35,980 bases of DNA from Candidatus Aenigmatarchaeota archaeon (GCA_011772645.1 WVZE01000020.1:1-35980), one strand, 5' to 3'; numbered from the stretch's first letter, positions 8,387-18,259 are shown. A program made the numbers and translations. Notes: a model not told the origin generated them from the sequence alone.

Positions 8387-9877
8387 ATGTTGTATGATGA
8401 AGATTACTGGAAATGTTTTGTGGATACTGGATTTGAATCTAGAGGTCCCCACAGTGATTTAAAAACACGGAATCTTGTGCTGCAGGAGATGCCTCAGACA
8501 AATGAAGAGGAAAGAATCCAGAGAATGCGTTCTCATATGCGTGAAGGTTTAGACTCAATGCTTGGCAGGAGTAGCAAAGAAAGGTATATATCTGATGCTG
8601 AGGCAGAGGAGATGTCACGCAAGATAAAAACAATAATTGAGGAAAAAGGACCTGCCTTCAGATATACACCTGAATTCTTTAAAACAATTGCAGATGAAAG
8701 AGTGCGAAGACAAGCTTACAAATCAATTGAGCTTACTGGAATTCCGAATGAAGAGGAAAAGGATATTTTGAAAAATCCCTTCAAATATCTTGGATTACCC
8801 AATACAACCACCTTTGACCAGATCAGAGCCGCATTTATATCTTACTCAAAAGTCTATCATCCTGATATTGTGAATCCCCAGAATAAGAGGCAGAGAGAAC
8901 TTATCTTCGGAATTAAACCATATAAATTAGAGAGTGGGGAGAATCTTGATGAATGGCTCAAGGAAATTGCAAAACAACATCCTCCAGAAACAAAGTCTGT
9001 AGGGGAATTGGATAAAATGACAGAAAAAGAGAGGGAAAATTATAGGAATGAGCACGAAGCCTATCATATTTTGGAGGAGAAATATGAAGCAGTCAAAACA
9101 GAGATGAGAGTTAGGGCTACAAAGAAAATGCAGATAATTACCAAAGCGTACAAAGCTGCAAAAGCACTATTCTCGGAACAGGTTACATCAGGTCTAGGAG
9201 GATTTGAATGGGAGAGGGTTATACAAAAATCAGATTTTTTACAAAGTTTAGGGGGTCCTGACTTTGACGGCTTTCAGTATGAGAGTCTTCCTCTTGAGGG
9301 GGAGGGAGAAATAAGAAGAGACGTTGGCAGATTTAACAGCAGCAGAGAGGTATATCTTGCATACGATTTTGGAGAGGTTTATCTTGGTGGACCAGACTAT
9401 ATGCAGAGGCTACCTTTAAAAAAGTTTTTTGCATGGGTTGAGTTGCGGCAGGGCAGAGAGCTAAGTCCTTTACTGCTTGATGATATTGTTGAGTATTATG
9501 AACTAAATGCTGACAAAGCTGAACAACTCAGAGTAATGATAATGAACAGGGAATCCCCAAATTTTATTGTTGATGCTCTTGATATCGAGGAAGTAGAAAA
9601 AACCCATCCAAATTATTTAAGATGGTTTGTTGAATTTGCACTGCTTGGTCCTGAATTTTCACACCTAGTAGGTCAGCGTGATGATGTCCAGTATAAGCTT
9701 GGTGTTGAATTTACAAAAGATGATGGTATGCTTTTGAAATACGTCACTCAAGAAAGTGAGTACAATTTTTGGTGCTGCGGGAAAATGAAGCAGACTGCTC
9801 ATTTTACGCCAGAAGATGTTAAGATGATGACTGTACTGGCTTATGGCCCATTGCTGAATCAGATGGAAAAAATTTAA
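8387..9877 (+). CDS. J-domain-containing protein with large insertion in the J-domain
   Basis: NPFKYLGLPNTTTFDQIRAAFISYSKVYHPDIVNP has J-domain helix II plus HPD; helix III-like KKMQIITKAYKAAKALF occurs about 90 aa later. Confidence 0.7.
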   Translation: MLYDEDYWKCFVDTGFESRGPHSDLKTRNLVLQEMPQTNEEERIQRMRSHMREGLDSMLGRSSKERYISDAEAEEMSRKIKTIIEEKGPAFRYTPEFFKTIADERVRRQAYKSIELTGIPNEEEKDILKNPFKYLGLPNTTTFDQIRAAFISYSKVYHPDIVNPQNKRQRELIFGIKPYKLESGENLDEWLKEIAKQHPPETKSVGELDKMTEKERENYRNEHEAYHILEEKYEAVKTEMRVRATKKMQIITKAYKAAKALFSEQVTSGLGGFEWERVIQKSDFLQSLGGPDFDGFQYESLPLEGEGEIRRDVGRFNSSREVYLAYDFGEVYLGGPDYMQRLPLKKFFAWVELRQGRELSPLLLDDIVEYYELNADKAEQLRVMIMNRESPNFIVDALDIEEVEKTHPNYLRWFVEFALLGPEFSHLVGQRDDVQYKLGVEFTKDDGMLLKYVTQESEYNFWCCGKMKQTAHFTPEDVKMMTVLAYGPLLNQMEKI

Positions 9878-10033
9878 GATGTACCCGCTAGTGCAGAAAT
9901 TCTTATAATACTATCTTTTTGTTGTCTAATATATAGTCTCGCTACGCTCGGGATTTTATAGATAATGTAATTACTTAAATATTACTCGGAAAACTTTTGT
10001 TTTCCTGTGTCATATCTCGATGGCTTAAGTCGC

Positions 10034-10052
10034 CTTATTCGTATCTCAGGGC
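10034..10052. repeat. 19-bp direct repeat, copy 2
   Basis: CTTATTCGTATCTCAGGGC, identical to 8225-8243. Confidence 0.85.
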
Positions 10053-11138
10053 TTCTATCGGGCTAAGCTTAGCGGCCTGCCTGGCAGGGAGGATCCCTGA
10101 AACGATCCCTATAAAGGCAGCGAACAGGATTCCCTGTATCACGAGTCTTGGCGTTACCAGGGCGAGAGGTTGCATAAGGATCATGTTAATGTAGGAAGTA
10201 CCGCCAAAGCTCAGGATTATGCCCACTATCGCTCCTCCCACACTTATGGTCACGGCCTCCAAGAGTATCGCAAGCAAGACCTGCTTGTTCGTTGCCCCTA
10301 TCGCCTTCATGGTTCCTATATCCCTTCTCCTCTCGCGAACGGAAATGATCATCACGTTCATTATCACTATCCCCGAAATCAGGGCTGCAATGCTTCCAAG
10401 CGCGAAGGTCATCAGGTTCAACTGGCTCGTCATCTCACTAACCGAGTTCATGATGCTCTTGTCGCTCGCCGCCTGGATGTCATCGAAATCGTCGTTTATC
10501 GCCTGCTCTATGAAGTCCGCATCCGCCGGCGTCGAGGGCTGGATCATCATAATAGATATTTTTCCCTCGTTATCGGTGAGTTCCTGGAGGTCCTTCAAAG
10601 GCATGTTAACGGAATTATCCATACCGCTGTCTCCGGTTTCTTCCAGAATCCCCACTATTTCGTATTCCTTTTCATCCAGCTTTATCACGTCCCCTACCGA
10701 GTAATCGTTTTTTTCGGCGTAGCCGGTTCCTATTATTAACTCTTTTTGTCCCTCCTCGTAATCCCTTCCCTCGCCTACCTCAATCGTTACGCCTCTTATG
10801 ATGTTCTCGGTTCCCGGAGGGGTTCCAGTGATGCTGACACCGTCAACCGTTTCGAAAAGTATGGCAGCGACGTTTTCGACACCGGATATGCTCTCAACCT
10901 CTTCCACAAGATCCTCATCTATCTCGCTCTGCTGTATCATGAAACCGAAAACGCCCTTCTCAACAACGGTTACCAGACCGGAGGTGATTGCTATCTGGTC
11001 GTTCACGAAATAGGTTATGCCCTCTGAGAACGAGGAAACGCTCGTCACAAGAAATATCCCTATCATAACTCCGAGCATTGTCAAAACCGTTCGCAGTTTG
11101 TGCCTTCCGAATTCCCTTAACATCGCTTCCCACATCAT
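10035..11138 (-). CDS. ABC transporter permease, MacB/FtsX family
   Basis: MLREFGRHKLRTVLTMLGVMIGIFLV... and RRRDIGTMKAIGATNKQV...PIEALRYE. Confidence 0.9.
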   Translation of the reverse strand: MMWEAMLREFGRHKLRTVLTMLGVMIGIFLVTSVSSFSEGITYFVNDQIAITSGLVTVVEKGVFGFMIQQSEIDEDLVEEVESISGVENVAAILFETVDGVSITGTPPGTENIIRGVTIEVGEGRDYEEGQKELIIGTGYAEKNDYSVGDVIKLDEKEYEIVGILEETGDSGMDNSVNMPLKDLQELTDNEGKISIMMIQPSTPADADFIEQAINDDFDDIQAASDKSIMNSVSEMTSQLNLMTFALGSIAALISGIVIMNVMIISVRERRRDIGTMKAIGATNKQVLLAILLEAVTISVGGAIVGIILSFGGTSYINMILMQPLALVTPRLVIQGILFAAFIGIVSGILPARQAAKLSPIEALRYE

Positions 11139-11200
11139 TTTGCATTACCTTCCTATTCTGTAAACTTATTCTGTCAGGCTTGCCCTGACTTTCCGTTCGT

Positions 11201-12325
11201 TTATCCCTCCCTTATCGCCTTTATCGGATCTGTTTTGACCGCTATCCAGGCCGGATACAGGCTTGATATAACCGTGAGCAAAACCCCGTAAGCGACCGCC
11301 CCTATCGCGAGGACAGGGGTTATGACTGCGAGATTAATACCCCCCAGCAAAACGTTGTTGAGCAGGTCAACGAAAAAGAATGAAATTCCGACCGCTAAAA
11401 CGCTGCTCGCAACTGATAACAGCAGTCCTTCCTGAAGTATCTGAATGAGGATCGTCCTCCTCAAAGCCCCTACAGCCTTCATTATCCCGAGCTGTCTTCT
11501 CCGTTCAAGGACAGAGGTGTACATGGTGATTATAATCCCTATCGCAGCAACAATTGAAGCGATAAAACCTATCCCGAAAGTCATTATGTTGAGCGTACCA
11601 GTCACCTCCTCCATCATCGAGAGGGCGTCTTCCATCGTCATCGCATCGAGATCGTCGTGCTCATCCTCTATGGTTTGCTTTATCTCTTCAACCAGCGTTA
11701 CGTCCTCTGGTTCTATTATTATCTGCGTTGCACCCCCTTCTGTTTCGTATATCTCATCCGCGTAATCGTAAGGCATGAGTATAACCAGGTCGTACGCTCC
11801 TGAGCCTTCCTCGAATATTCCCATAACCTCCACTTCCTTTTTGTTCAGGGTTATGTAGTCCCCCACAACAACATCCAGCATGCTTGCCGGAAGAAACCCA
11901 AGAGCTGCTCCCCTGTCTTCGTTTTCAGGCCATCCGCCTTCCTTGAATTCCAGGTTCTCCGCACCGAACATGTCAACGTTATCCATATCAAGACCGTCAA
12001 CCTCGAAAAATCCGCCAAATTGTCTGGCTATTATAGGAACAACTCTATCGACTCCGGATAAAGATTTTAGCTCCTCTAACGTATCGGCTTCAATATCCTC
12101 TATCTGGTATGCGCCACCCGGTCCGATCATTTCAGAAATTTCAAAGCTCTTCATAACAAAAACGTAGTCACTCCCAAGAATCCCGGAAGAGGCTATGAGC
12201 TCGTTCACCCCCGCGGATATCGAACCGAGAGAAACAATCGCGGTTATCGCTATGAATATCCCCAGGGCTGTCAGTATCGTCCGAACCTTGTGTTCCTTCA
12301 GGTCCTTCAAAGCGAGATCAAGCAT
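11201..12325 (-). CDS. ABC transporter permease, MacB/FtsX family
   Basis: DLKEHKVRTILTALGIFIAITAIVSLGSIS...; RRRQLGIMKAVGALRRTI. Confidence 0.9.
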   Translation of the reverse strand: MLDLALKDLKEHKVRTILTALGIFIAITAIVSLGSISAGVNELIASSGILGSDYVFVMKSFEISEMIGPGGAYQIEDIEADTLEELKSLSGVDRVVPIIARQFGGFFEVDGLDMDNVDMFGAENLEFKEGGWPENEDRGAALGFLPASMLDVVVGDYITLNKKEVEVMGIFEEGSGAYDLVILMPYDYADEIYETEGGATQIIIEPEDVTLVEEIKQTIEDEHDDLDAMTMEDALSMMEEVTGTLNIMTFGIGFIASIVAAIGIIITMYTSVLERRRQLGIMKAVGALRRTILIQILQEGLLLSVASSVLAVGISFFFVDLLNNVLLGGINLAVITPVLAIGAVAYGVLLTVISSLYPAWIAVKTDPIKAIREG

Positions 12326-12330
12326 AATTA

Positions 12331-13011
12331 TTAATTGACGATCTTTCCGTCCATTATCCTGATTTCCCTGTGCGCTCTTTTCGCGAGATTTATGTCGTGC
12401 GTAACGACAATTATGGTTTTTCCCGTTTTCTTGTGAAGGTTTTCGAGCAGTTCGAATATCTCCTTGCCCGACTTCGTATCCAGGTTCCCGGTAGGTTCAT
12501 CGGCAAGTATAGCGTCCGGATCATTAATCAGGGACCTGGCTATCGCGACCCTCTGCTGTTCGCCACCGGAAAGTTCGTTTGGTTTATGGGTGGTTCTTTC
12601 TCCCAGACCGACCTTTCTCAAAACTTCCTTTGCCTTCCTCTGGGATTCTCCTCTTCCGTGCCCGCCCAGCCTCAGGGGTAACGCGACGTTCTCTATCGCG
12701 GTCAAACCGGGTATCAGATTGTAGGCCTGGAATACAAAACCTATCTTTTCTCTCCTTATCCTTGCGAGCTCGTCATCATTCATTTCCGAGACCTTTCTCC
12801 CCTCGACAAACACCCCTCCCTTCGTTGGAGTGTCCAGACAGCCCATTATGTGCATAAGGGTGGATTTTCCGGAGCCCGAAGGTCCCAGGATCGCGACATA
12901 CTCCCCCTTCCTTATTTCGAGGGTCGCCCCTCTCAAGGCGTGTGTTTCCACTCCCTTCATCTCGTAAACTTTACAAACGTCCTGCAGTTCGAACATGATA
13001 TTTTTTTTCAT
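12331..13011 (-). CDS. ABC transporter ATP-binding protein (LolD/MacB type)
   Basis: Walker A GPSGSGKST, signature LSGGEQQRVAIARSL, Walker B AILADEPTGNLD. Confidence 0.95.
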   Translation of the reverse strand: MKKNIMFELQDVCKVYEMKGVETHALRGATLEIRKGEYVAILGPSGSGKSTLMHIMGCLDTPTKGGVFVEGRKVSEMNDDELARIRREKIGFVFQAYNLIPGLTAIENVALPLRLGGHGRGESQRKAKEVLRKVGLGERTTHKPNELSGGEQQRVAIARSLINDPDAILADEPTGNLDTKSGKEIFELLENLHKKTGKTIIVVTHDINLAKRAHREIRIMDGKIVN

Positions 13012-13051
13012 AAGTCCACCCTACTTACAGCTGATAGCTAACGAAAAGAAC

Positions 13052-14206
13052 TTACTTTTTTCTTTTCCTGATTCTCCAAACATAGAAGGTTTCCAGAACC
13101 ACTATAACTATGAGGATAGCCGTTATTGTCGGGGAAACTCCCCCTCCTTGACCCTGGTCCTCCGCGTAAACCGACTGCTTTATGGAAACTGGTATTTCCC
13201 TGGTGAATTCGTTGTTGCTCTCGTCGAGGTACGTGATGTTAATTGCGGCTTCTCCGTAACTGAAGCCCTTGAAGCGAAGGGTCTTGTGCCTGGTTGGTTT
13301 CAATTCATTCGCTATCGCCGAATCCTTCACCTCACCTCCCTGGACAAGGCTGATCTTGAGGGCTTTCGCATTTCCTGTCCCTATGTTTTCGATGTCAACC
13401 TTGAAATCCGAATTGTCTATCTTTGCACTGAGAACCTCTATAACTGGCTGACCCTTGATGGGGACACCCACGCTGAACGTGGTTGATTGGAGCGTGTTGG
13501 TATCATCCCTGTAGGAAAGCGTTAATGTCGCGGGATACGTCCCGTACTCCGCATCATTACCTATGCTTATGTCGAAGAGCGCTTTCTCGCTGGAGCCGGG
13601 GTCGAGCTCTCCCATGTAGTAGGAACCGCCCGCAAGTACCGGAACTATGTAAGGCGAGCTGGAATTGAAAGTCGCCTCCATGTAGTGGACTCTTCCTGTT
13701 CCCACGTTTTTGATATCCACCTCGAACCTTACGGTATCCCCTGGTTCCACATCTTCTGGGTCGGTGTTGATGGAACTCAGTATGAGCTTGGGCGAACCCT
13801 GAACCCTCACAGAAACGCTCTTTTCAACTGTTATGTCAGGATCGGTCCCCTTGTAATATCTGAAATGAAGATCGTAATCGTTCGAAACAGCGGACTCGCT
13901 CACGTGGAGCTTATAGGTGCTCTTTATGCTGTCAGAAGCGCTTATCTTGGTGAAGGTTTTCGTTTCTGTCTCACCCAGCACCAGGGTGAAGGGATCCTCG
14001 GGCTCTATCTTCAGGACTATATCCGTCGCCTCGCTGTAGCCCGTATTCTGCAGTTCGATCTCGACGGTTACAATACCCCCGGGCTCAACGGGATAGGGAT
14101 TTTGCGAGGAAAGAACAACGTTAAGACTCGGTGCCGCCGCGTATGCGGTCTGCATTAAAAGGACTAAACCCAAAATTGTTACAAACATGAAAGATATTTT
14201 TTTCAT
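13052..14206 (-). CDS. Secreted, membrane-anchored CARDB/COG1361-like protein
   Basis: Signal peptide, repeated Ig-like segments (VEPGGIVTVEIELQNTGYSEATDIVLKI), C-terminal TM helix plus RKRKK. Confidence 0.75.
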   Translation of the reverse strand: MKKISFMFVTILGLVLLMQTAYAAAPSLNVVLSSQNPYPVEPGGIVTVEIELQNTGYSEATDIVLKIEPEDPFTLVLGETETKTFTKISASDSIKSTYKLHVSESAVSNDYDLHFRYYKGTDPDITVEKSVSVRVQGSPKLILSSINTDPEDVEPGDTVRFEVDIKNVGTGRVHYMEATFNSSSPYIVPVLAGGSYYMGELDPGSSEKALFDISIGNDAEYGTYPATLTLSYRDDTNTLQSTTFSVGVPIKGQPVIEVLSAKIDNSDFKVDIENIGTGNAKALKISLVQGGEVKDSAIANELKPTRHKTLRFKGFSYGEAAINITYLDESNNEFTREIPVSIKQSVYAEDQGQGGGVSPTITAILIVIVVLETFYVWRIRKRKK

Positions 14207-14267
14207 ACCACCAACCTCCAGTTAGATATATAATTGGATATGTCTTTATATACTTTTTGTATTTCCA

Positions 14268-14753
14268 TCATTTTTTCCTTAACCTCCCCTGCGCCTGCCT
14301 TAGCGTCTCTTTTATCTTTTCCATTATTTCCTCGAAGATCAACAGTTGCTCATAATAATTTTCCACGATTTTCTTCTCTTCTTTCGAACTTTTTTCCAGT
14401 TTGTACCTTTCAATGATTTCCGGGATCCTTGATTTCAGCATCAAAACGTTTCCCTCGAATTTTTTCAGCATCTCCGTGAACATCGAGGACATGTCCTTCT
14501 TAATGTAAAAATACACTTTCCTGGATCCCGGTTTCTTTGATCTATTAACAATCCCCACCCTTTCAAGGAATTTCATCGAAGTGCACAACGCCGACAAGCT
14601 GTAACCCGTTTTTGTTCTCAGCTCCTCGAGGGTTATTTCCCTTGGTTCTATGAACAGGGTTCCTATCAACCTTGATGAGAGCTCATCAAGACCTTTCGCT
14701 CTTTGTATCTCAACCATGAGTTCTATGAACTCTTCCTTGGGGGATTTTTTCAT
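14268..14753 (-). CDS. HTH transcriptional regulator (GbsR/MarR-like)
   Basis: LDELSSRLIGTLFIEPREITLEELRTKTGYSLSALCTSMKFLERVGIVNRSKKPGSRKVYF winged-helix signature. Confidence 0.75.
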   Translation of the reverse strand: MKKSPKEEFIELMVEIQRAKGLDELSSRLIGTLFIEPREITLEELRTKTGYSLSALCTSMKFLERVGIVNRSKKPGSRKVYFYIKKDMSSMFTEMLKKFEGNVLMLKSRIPEIIERYKLEKSSKEEKKIVENYYEQLLIFEEIMEKIKETLRQAQGRLRKK

Positions 14754-14851
14754 ACTTTCACAATTTTCTGAATTTTCATTATTTTATGAATTTAGTGAAA
14801 ACTAATATATAAAGTTTTCGACCCGGGAGGCTTTGCAACGAAAGCGGAATT

Positions 14852-15433
14852 TTAGTAGCTATAATTCATCTTTTCTATTTTGGTCTTAATTTCTTTTTTA
14901 GCCAATATGTTAAGATTCTTTTTATCAATTTTTAATGTTTCAACTATATTGTATCCTGCATCTTTCAATTTTTTTATTTTCATTGGGTTGCCAGAAAAAG
15001 TCCTTAAGTTCTTAGCCAGTCCAAGATCTTTTAATGCTTCCATTTCTGCTGTATATTCTCTTAAATCACTTCTCTTTAATCCCAATTTTCTAAAAGCTTC
15101 TACACTATCACATTTTTCTTTTCTCTGTATTTCCATTGCCTCTATCTTTTTCTTCAATCCAATACCCTTTCCTTCTTGATAAGAATACACAATCACTCCG
15201 CACTTGTTCTTGTGTATTAAGGACATGGTTTTCGTTAATTGATGATAACAATCGCAATGTAGTGAATGAAACACCTCTCCAAACAAGCAGTCAGAATGCA
15301 ATCTTACTATAACTCCGTCTTTTGACAAATCGCCTTGAGAGAAGGAAACACACGAACCGTGATTGGTTTCGTGATAGCTTACTCGGAACTCTCCAAATTT
15401 GGTCTGTATCACAGTGGAGGAAACTATTGCCAT
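14852..15433 (-). CDS. ribA: GTP cyclohydrolase II (RibA)-like protein
   Basis: VRLHSDCLFGEVFHSLHCDC (Zn ligands), YSYQEGKGIGLKKKIEA, SDLREY, FSGNPMKIKKLKDAGYNIVE. Confidence 0.82.
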   Translation of the reverse strand: MAIVSSTVIQTKFGEFRVSYHETNHGSCVSFSQGDLSKDGVIVRLHSDCLFGEVFHSLHCDCYHQLTKTMSLIHKNKCGVIVYSYQEGKGIGLKKKIEAMEIQRKEKCDSVEAFRKLGLKRSDLREYTAEMEALKDLGLAKNLRTFSGNPMKIKKLKDAGYNIVETLKIDKKNLNILAKKEIKTKIEKMNYSY

Positions 15434-15517
15434 GTTTTATTAATTATGACAGAATTTTAAATAAGCCCGTAGGTCCTGAATAATTATTTAAATAGATATA
15501 ACCTATATAGGTATACT

Positions 15518-16069
15518 ATGGCCAGGGAGAGGAAAGAAAAGAAGGCTGCTGAGAGGCATTCGGAAAAACCCGAGAGGGAGCCGGAAAGGAGAGAGCACAA
15601 GAAAGAGGTAAAGAACATCATAAGGGTCGGCGAAACCAACCTCGACGGTTCGAAAAGCGTAGAAGTGGGAATACGCCAGGTCAAGGGCGTGTCGTTCGCG
15701 TATGCGCATGCCGTTGTGAAGGCGTTCGGCTTTGAGAACAAGACCATTGGCGATCTCTCGGAAAGCGAACTCAAAACACTCGAAAAAATAATGGCCAATC
15801 CTGGCGAGCACAAAATACCATCATGGTTCTTCAACAGGAGAAAGGACCCGGACTCGGGAAATGACAAACACCTGATCACATCGAACCTTGAACTCACGAA
15901 AAGAATGGATATAGACAAGATGAAGAAAGTGAAATCGTACAGAGGGGTTAGGCACATGTTTGATCTGCCCGTCAGGGGCCAGAGAACGAGAGGGTCCTTC
16001 AGGAAAGGTAAGGTTGTAGGCGTTGCGAGAAAGGCGAGAGCCAAGCAGGCGGCCAAGAGCGGGAAGTGA
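15518..16069 (+). CDS. rps13: 30S ribosomal protein uS13
   Basis: IIRVGETNLDGSKSVEVGIRQVKGVSFAYAHAV; RGVRHMFDLPVRGQRTRGSFRKGK. Confidence 0.95.
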   Translation: MARERKEKKAAERHSEKPEREPERREHKKEVKNIIRVGETNLDGSKSVEVGIRQVKGVSFAYAHAVVKAFGFENKTIGDLSESELKTLEKIMANPGEHKIPSWFFNRRKDPDSGNDKHLITSNLELTKRMDIDKMKKVKSYRGVRHMFDLPVRGQRTRGSFRKGKVVGVARKARAKQAAKSGK

Positions 16070-16073
16070 TTGA

Positions 16074-16538
16074 ATGAGGAAGCTTAGAAGGAAATACAAG
16101 AAACCGAAGAGACCCTGGGACTCGAGCAGGATAGAGGAGGAAAGGAAGATCCTCAGGGAGTTCGGCCTGAGAAAGAAGAGAGAGATATGGATGGCGGAAG
16201 CGATAGTCAGGGAATTCAGGAGAAGGGCGAGGGATCTGATCGCGATAAGGGACGAGAACGAGACGAAGATACTGCTGGACAGGCTGGTGGGGCTCGGCAT
16301 TCTTGAAAGGGGTCAGGGCCTCGAGAACGTTCTTGCCCTGAACGTGAAGGACATTCTCAACCGGAGGTTGCAGACCATTGTCCTGAGAAAGAACTTTGCC
16401 GATACCATCAAACAAGCGAGGCAGAAGATTACGCATGGTCATGTTTATCTGGGAAACCGAAGGATTATATTCCCTTCCTACATAGTTCCTGTTGAGAAGG
16501 AACGGATGATAAATTTAAAGGGAGGAAAAAAGGGATAG
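16074..16538 (+). CDS. rps4: 30S ribosomal protein uS4
   Basis: [47 protein letters not shown]. Confidence 0.95.
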   Translation: MRKLRRKYKKPKRPWDSSRIEEERKILREFGLRKKREIWMAEAIVREFRRRARDLIAIRDENETKILLDRLVGLGILERGQGLENVLALNVKDILNRRLQTIVLRKNFADTIKQARQKITHGHVYLGNRRIIFPSYIVPVEKERMINLKGGKKG

Positions 16539-16539
16539 C

Positions 16540-16929
16540 ATGAAGGAAGACAAATGGGGGATTGCTCACATCTACTCCTCTGTAAACAACACGATTATCC
16601 ACATAACCGATGCGACCGGAGCCGAGACCATCGCTCGCTGCTCCGGGGGTATGATAACCAACAGGGACAAGGACAAGGGTTCTCCCTTCCCCGCAATGAA
16701 GGCGGCAAAAAAGGTTGCGGAGGAGGCGAAGAGTAAAGGACTGATAGGGGTTCATTTGAAGATACGCGCTCAGGGCGGACACAAAAAGAAGATCCCGGGC
16801 CCAGGAGCGCAGCCGGCGATCCGAGCTCTTGTCAGGACAGGTTTGAGGATAGGGAGAATCGAAGATTCCACCCCCATTCCACACGACACCACAAGGAAAC
16901 CAGGCGGAAGGGGGGGAAGAAGGGTTTAA
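16540..16929 (+). CDS. rps11: 30S ribosomal protein uS11
   Basis: [53 protein letters not shown]. Confidence 0.97.
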   Translation: MKEDKWGIAHIYSSVNNTIIHITDATGAETIARCSGGMITNRDKDKGSPFPAMKAAKKVAEEAKSKGLIGVHLKIRAQGGHKKKIPGPGAQPAIRALVRTGLRIGRIEDSTPIPHDTTRKPGGRGGRRV

Positions 16930-16944
16930 TAACGAGGGATTCTC

Positions 16945-17937
16945 ATGGCAAAGGGACACAAACCCAAGGCAGGATCAAGGGCTTACTGGCCCAGAAAACG
17001 GGCGAAGAGGATATACCCGAGATTCAAGCACTCGAAAGAACTGGAAAGGGTAGTGGGAGGAACGAAGGAAACGAAACCCCTCGAGTTCGGCGGTTACAAG
17101 GCAGGGATGACGAACGTTGTCTTTACTGACAGCAGGAAGGGAAGCCACACGCAGGGGCAGGATCTTTCGAAAGCGGTCTCGGTTATCGACTGCCCTCCTC
17201 TCTTAGTCTTCGGCATAAAGCTCTACAGGAAAACCCATTCCGGTTACGAAACATACGGGATGGCGTTTGCGCAGGATCTGAAGAAGGATCTGATCAGGAA
17301 ACTGGACGTGCCCAAAAAGAAGGGCTCGGATCTTTCAAAATTCGAGGGGTTGGAAAGGGTAGCTGACATCCGCTTGCTCGTTCACACCCAGCCAAGGGAG
17401 GGTTTTGGAAAGAAAAAGCCGGAGGTGCTCGAGGTGGATCTTTCCGGAACCCTGGAAAACAAATTGAACTACGCCAAGGAGAAGCTGGGGAAAGAGCTGG
17501 ATATCTCCGAGGCCTTCACCGAAGGCGAGTACGTTGACGTGAATGCCGTGACAAAGGGGAAGGGCTACCAGGGCGTCGTGAAGAGGTTCGGCGTGAGGAT
17601 AAGGAGCAGGAAGAACAAGGGGAAAAGAAGGCACATCGGAACGATGGGACCTGTCACGCCCGGGAGGGTACTCCCCGGTAAGATCGCGCAGGCCGGCCAG
17701 CTGGGTCTGCAGACAAGGACGGAGTTCAACAAGAGGCTTGTAAGGATCGGTAAGGAAGGCCTTAAGGTGAAGGGAGGCTTCCTTAGATACGGGGACGTGA
17801 AGAAGAACTACGTCCTGCTTGAAGGGTCCGTGCCCGGCCCGAAAAAGAGACTTGTACTGTTCAGGAAGTCGTTCAGGAAGACTGAAACCAAGGAGCCCAT
17901 AGAAATAAAATCGGTCTTCCTCGAGAGCCAGCAGTGA
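16945..17937 (+). CDS. rpl3: 50S ribosomal protein uL3
   Basis: PRKRAKRIYPRF...FGGYKAGMTNVVFTDSRKGSHTQGQ...KGKGYQGVVKRFGVR...TPGRVLPGKIAQAGQLGLQTRTEFNKR. Confidence 0.95.
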   Translation: MAKGHKPKAGSRAYWPRKRAKRIYPRFKHSKELERVVGGTKETKPLEFGGYKAGMTNVVFTDSRKGSHTQGQDLSKAVSVIDCPPLLVFGIKLYRKTHSGYETYGMAFAQDLKKDLIRKLDVPKKKGSDLSKFEGLERVADIRLLVHTQPREGFGKKKPEVLEVDLSGTLENKLNYAKEKLGKELDISEAFTEGEYVDVNAVTKGKGYQGVVKRFGVRIRSRKNKGKRRHIGTMGPVTPGRVLPGKIAQAGQLGLQTRTEFNKRLVRIGKEGLKVKGGFLRYGDVKKNYVLLEGSVPGPKKRLVLFRKSFRKTETKEPIEIKSVFLESQQ

Positions 17938-17941
17938 TACC

Positions 17942-18259
17942 GTGTATTACAACAGCATCACATTCACTGTCGATAATGAAAATTTCTTGGAAAAGGGAAG
18001 AGTAAATGCAGATGTCAGATTGCGCATGAGAGTTGGCGGGAAAAGATTGACATTTAACAAGAGATATTCAGGCCCCATTAACAGCATTGAGAATTTTCTC
18101 CGCCTCCCCATAAACGTTGAAAAATTTGGAAATGACAGAAAACTTATTGATGGTATAAGGAAAGTTGATTGCCAATATCCTCAAAACGAAAAAGGCAGGG
18201 ATTTAGAACGTTATACCAGGGAATTCATGGATTCTATCTTACCGAATAACTCTTTTTAA
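17942..18259 (+). CDS. Hypothetical protein, 105 aa
   Basis: GTG-start ORF a few nt after uL3 stop; no recognised domain. Confidence 0.5.
   Translation: MYYNSITFTVDNENFLEKGRVNADVRLRMRVGGKRLTFNKRYSGPINSIENFLRLPINVEKFGNDRKLIDGIRKVDCQYPQNEKGRDLERYTREFMDSILPNNSF

Noticed and set aside
10170-12167. Plus-strand ORFs 10170-10739, 10219-10704, 11445-11765, 11880-12167
   Set aside because: Antisense to ABC permeases, compositionally biased translations.
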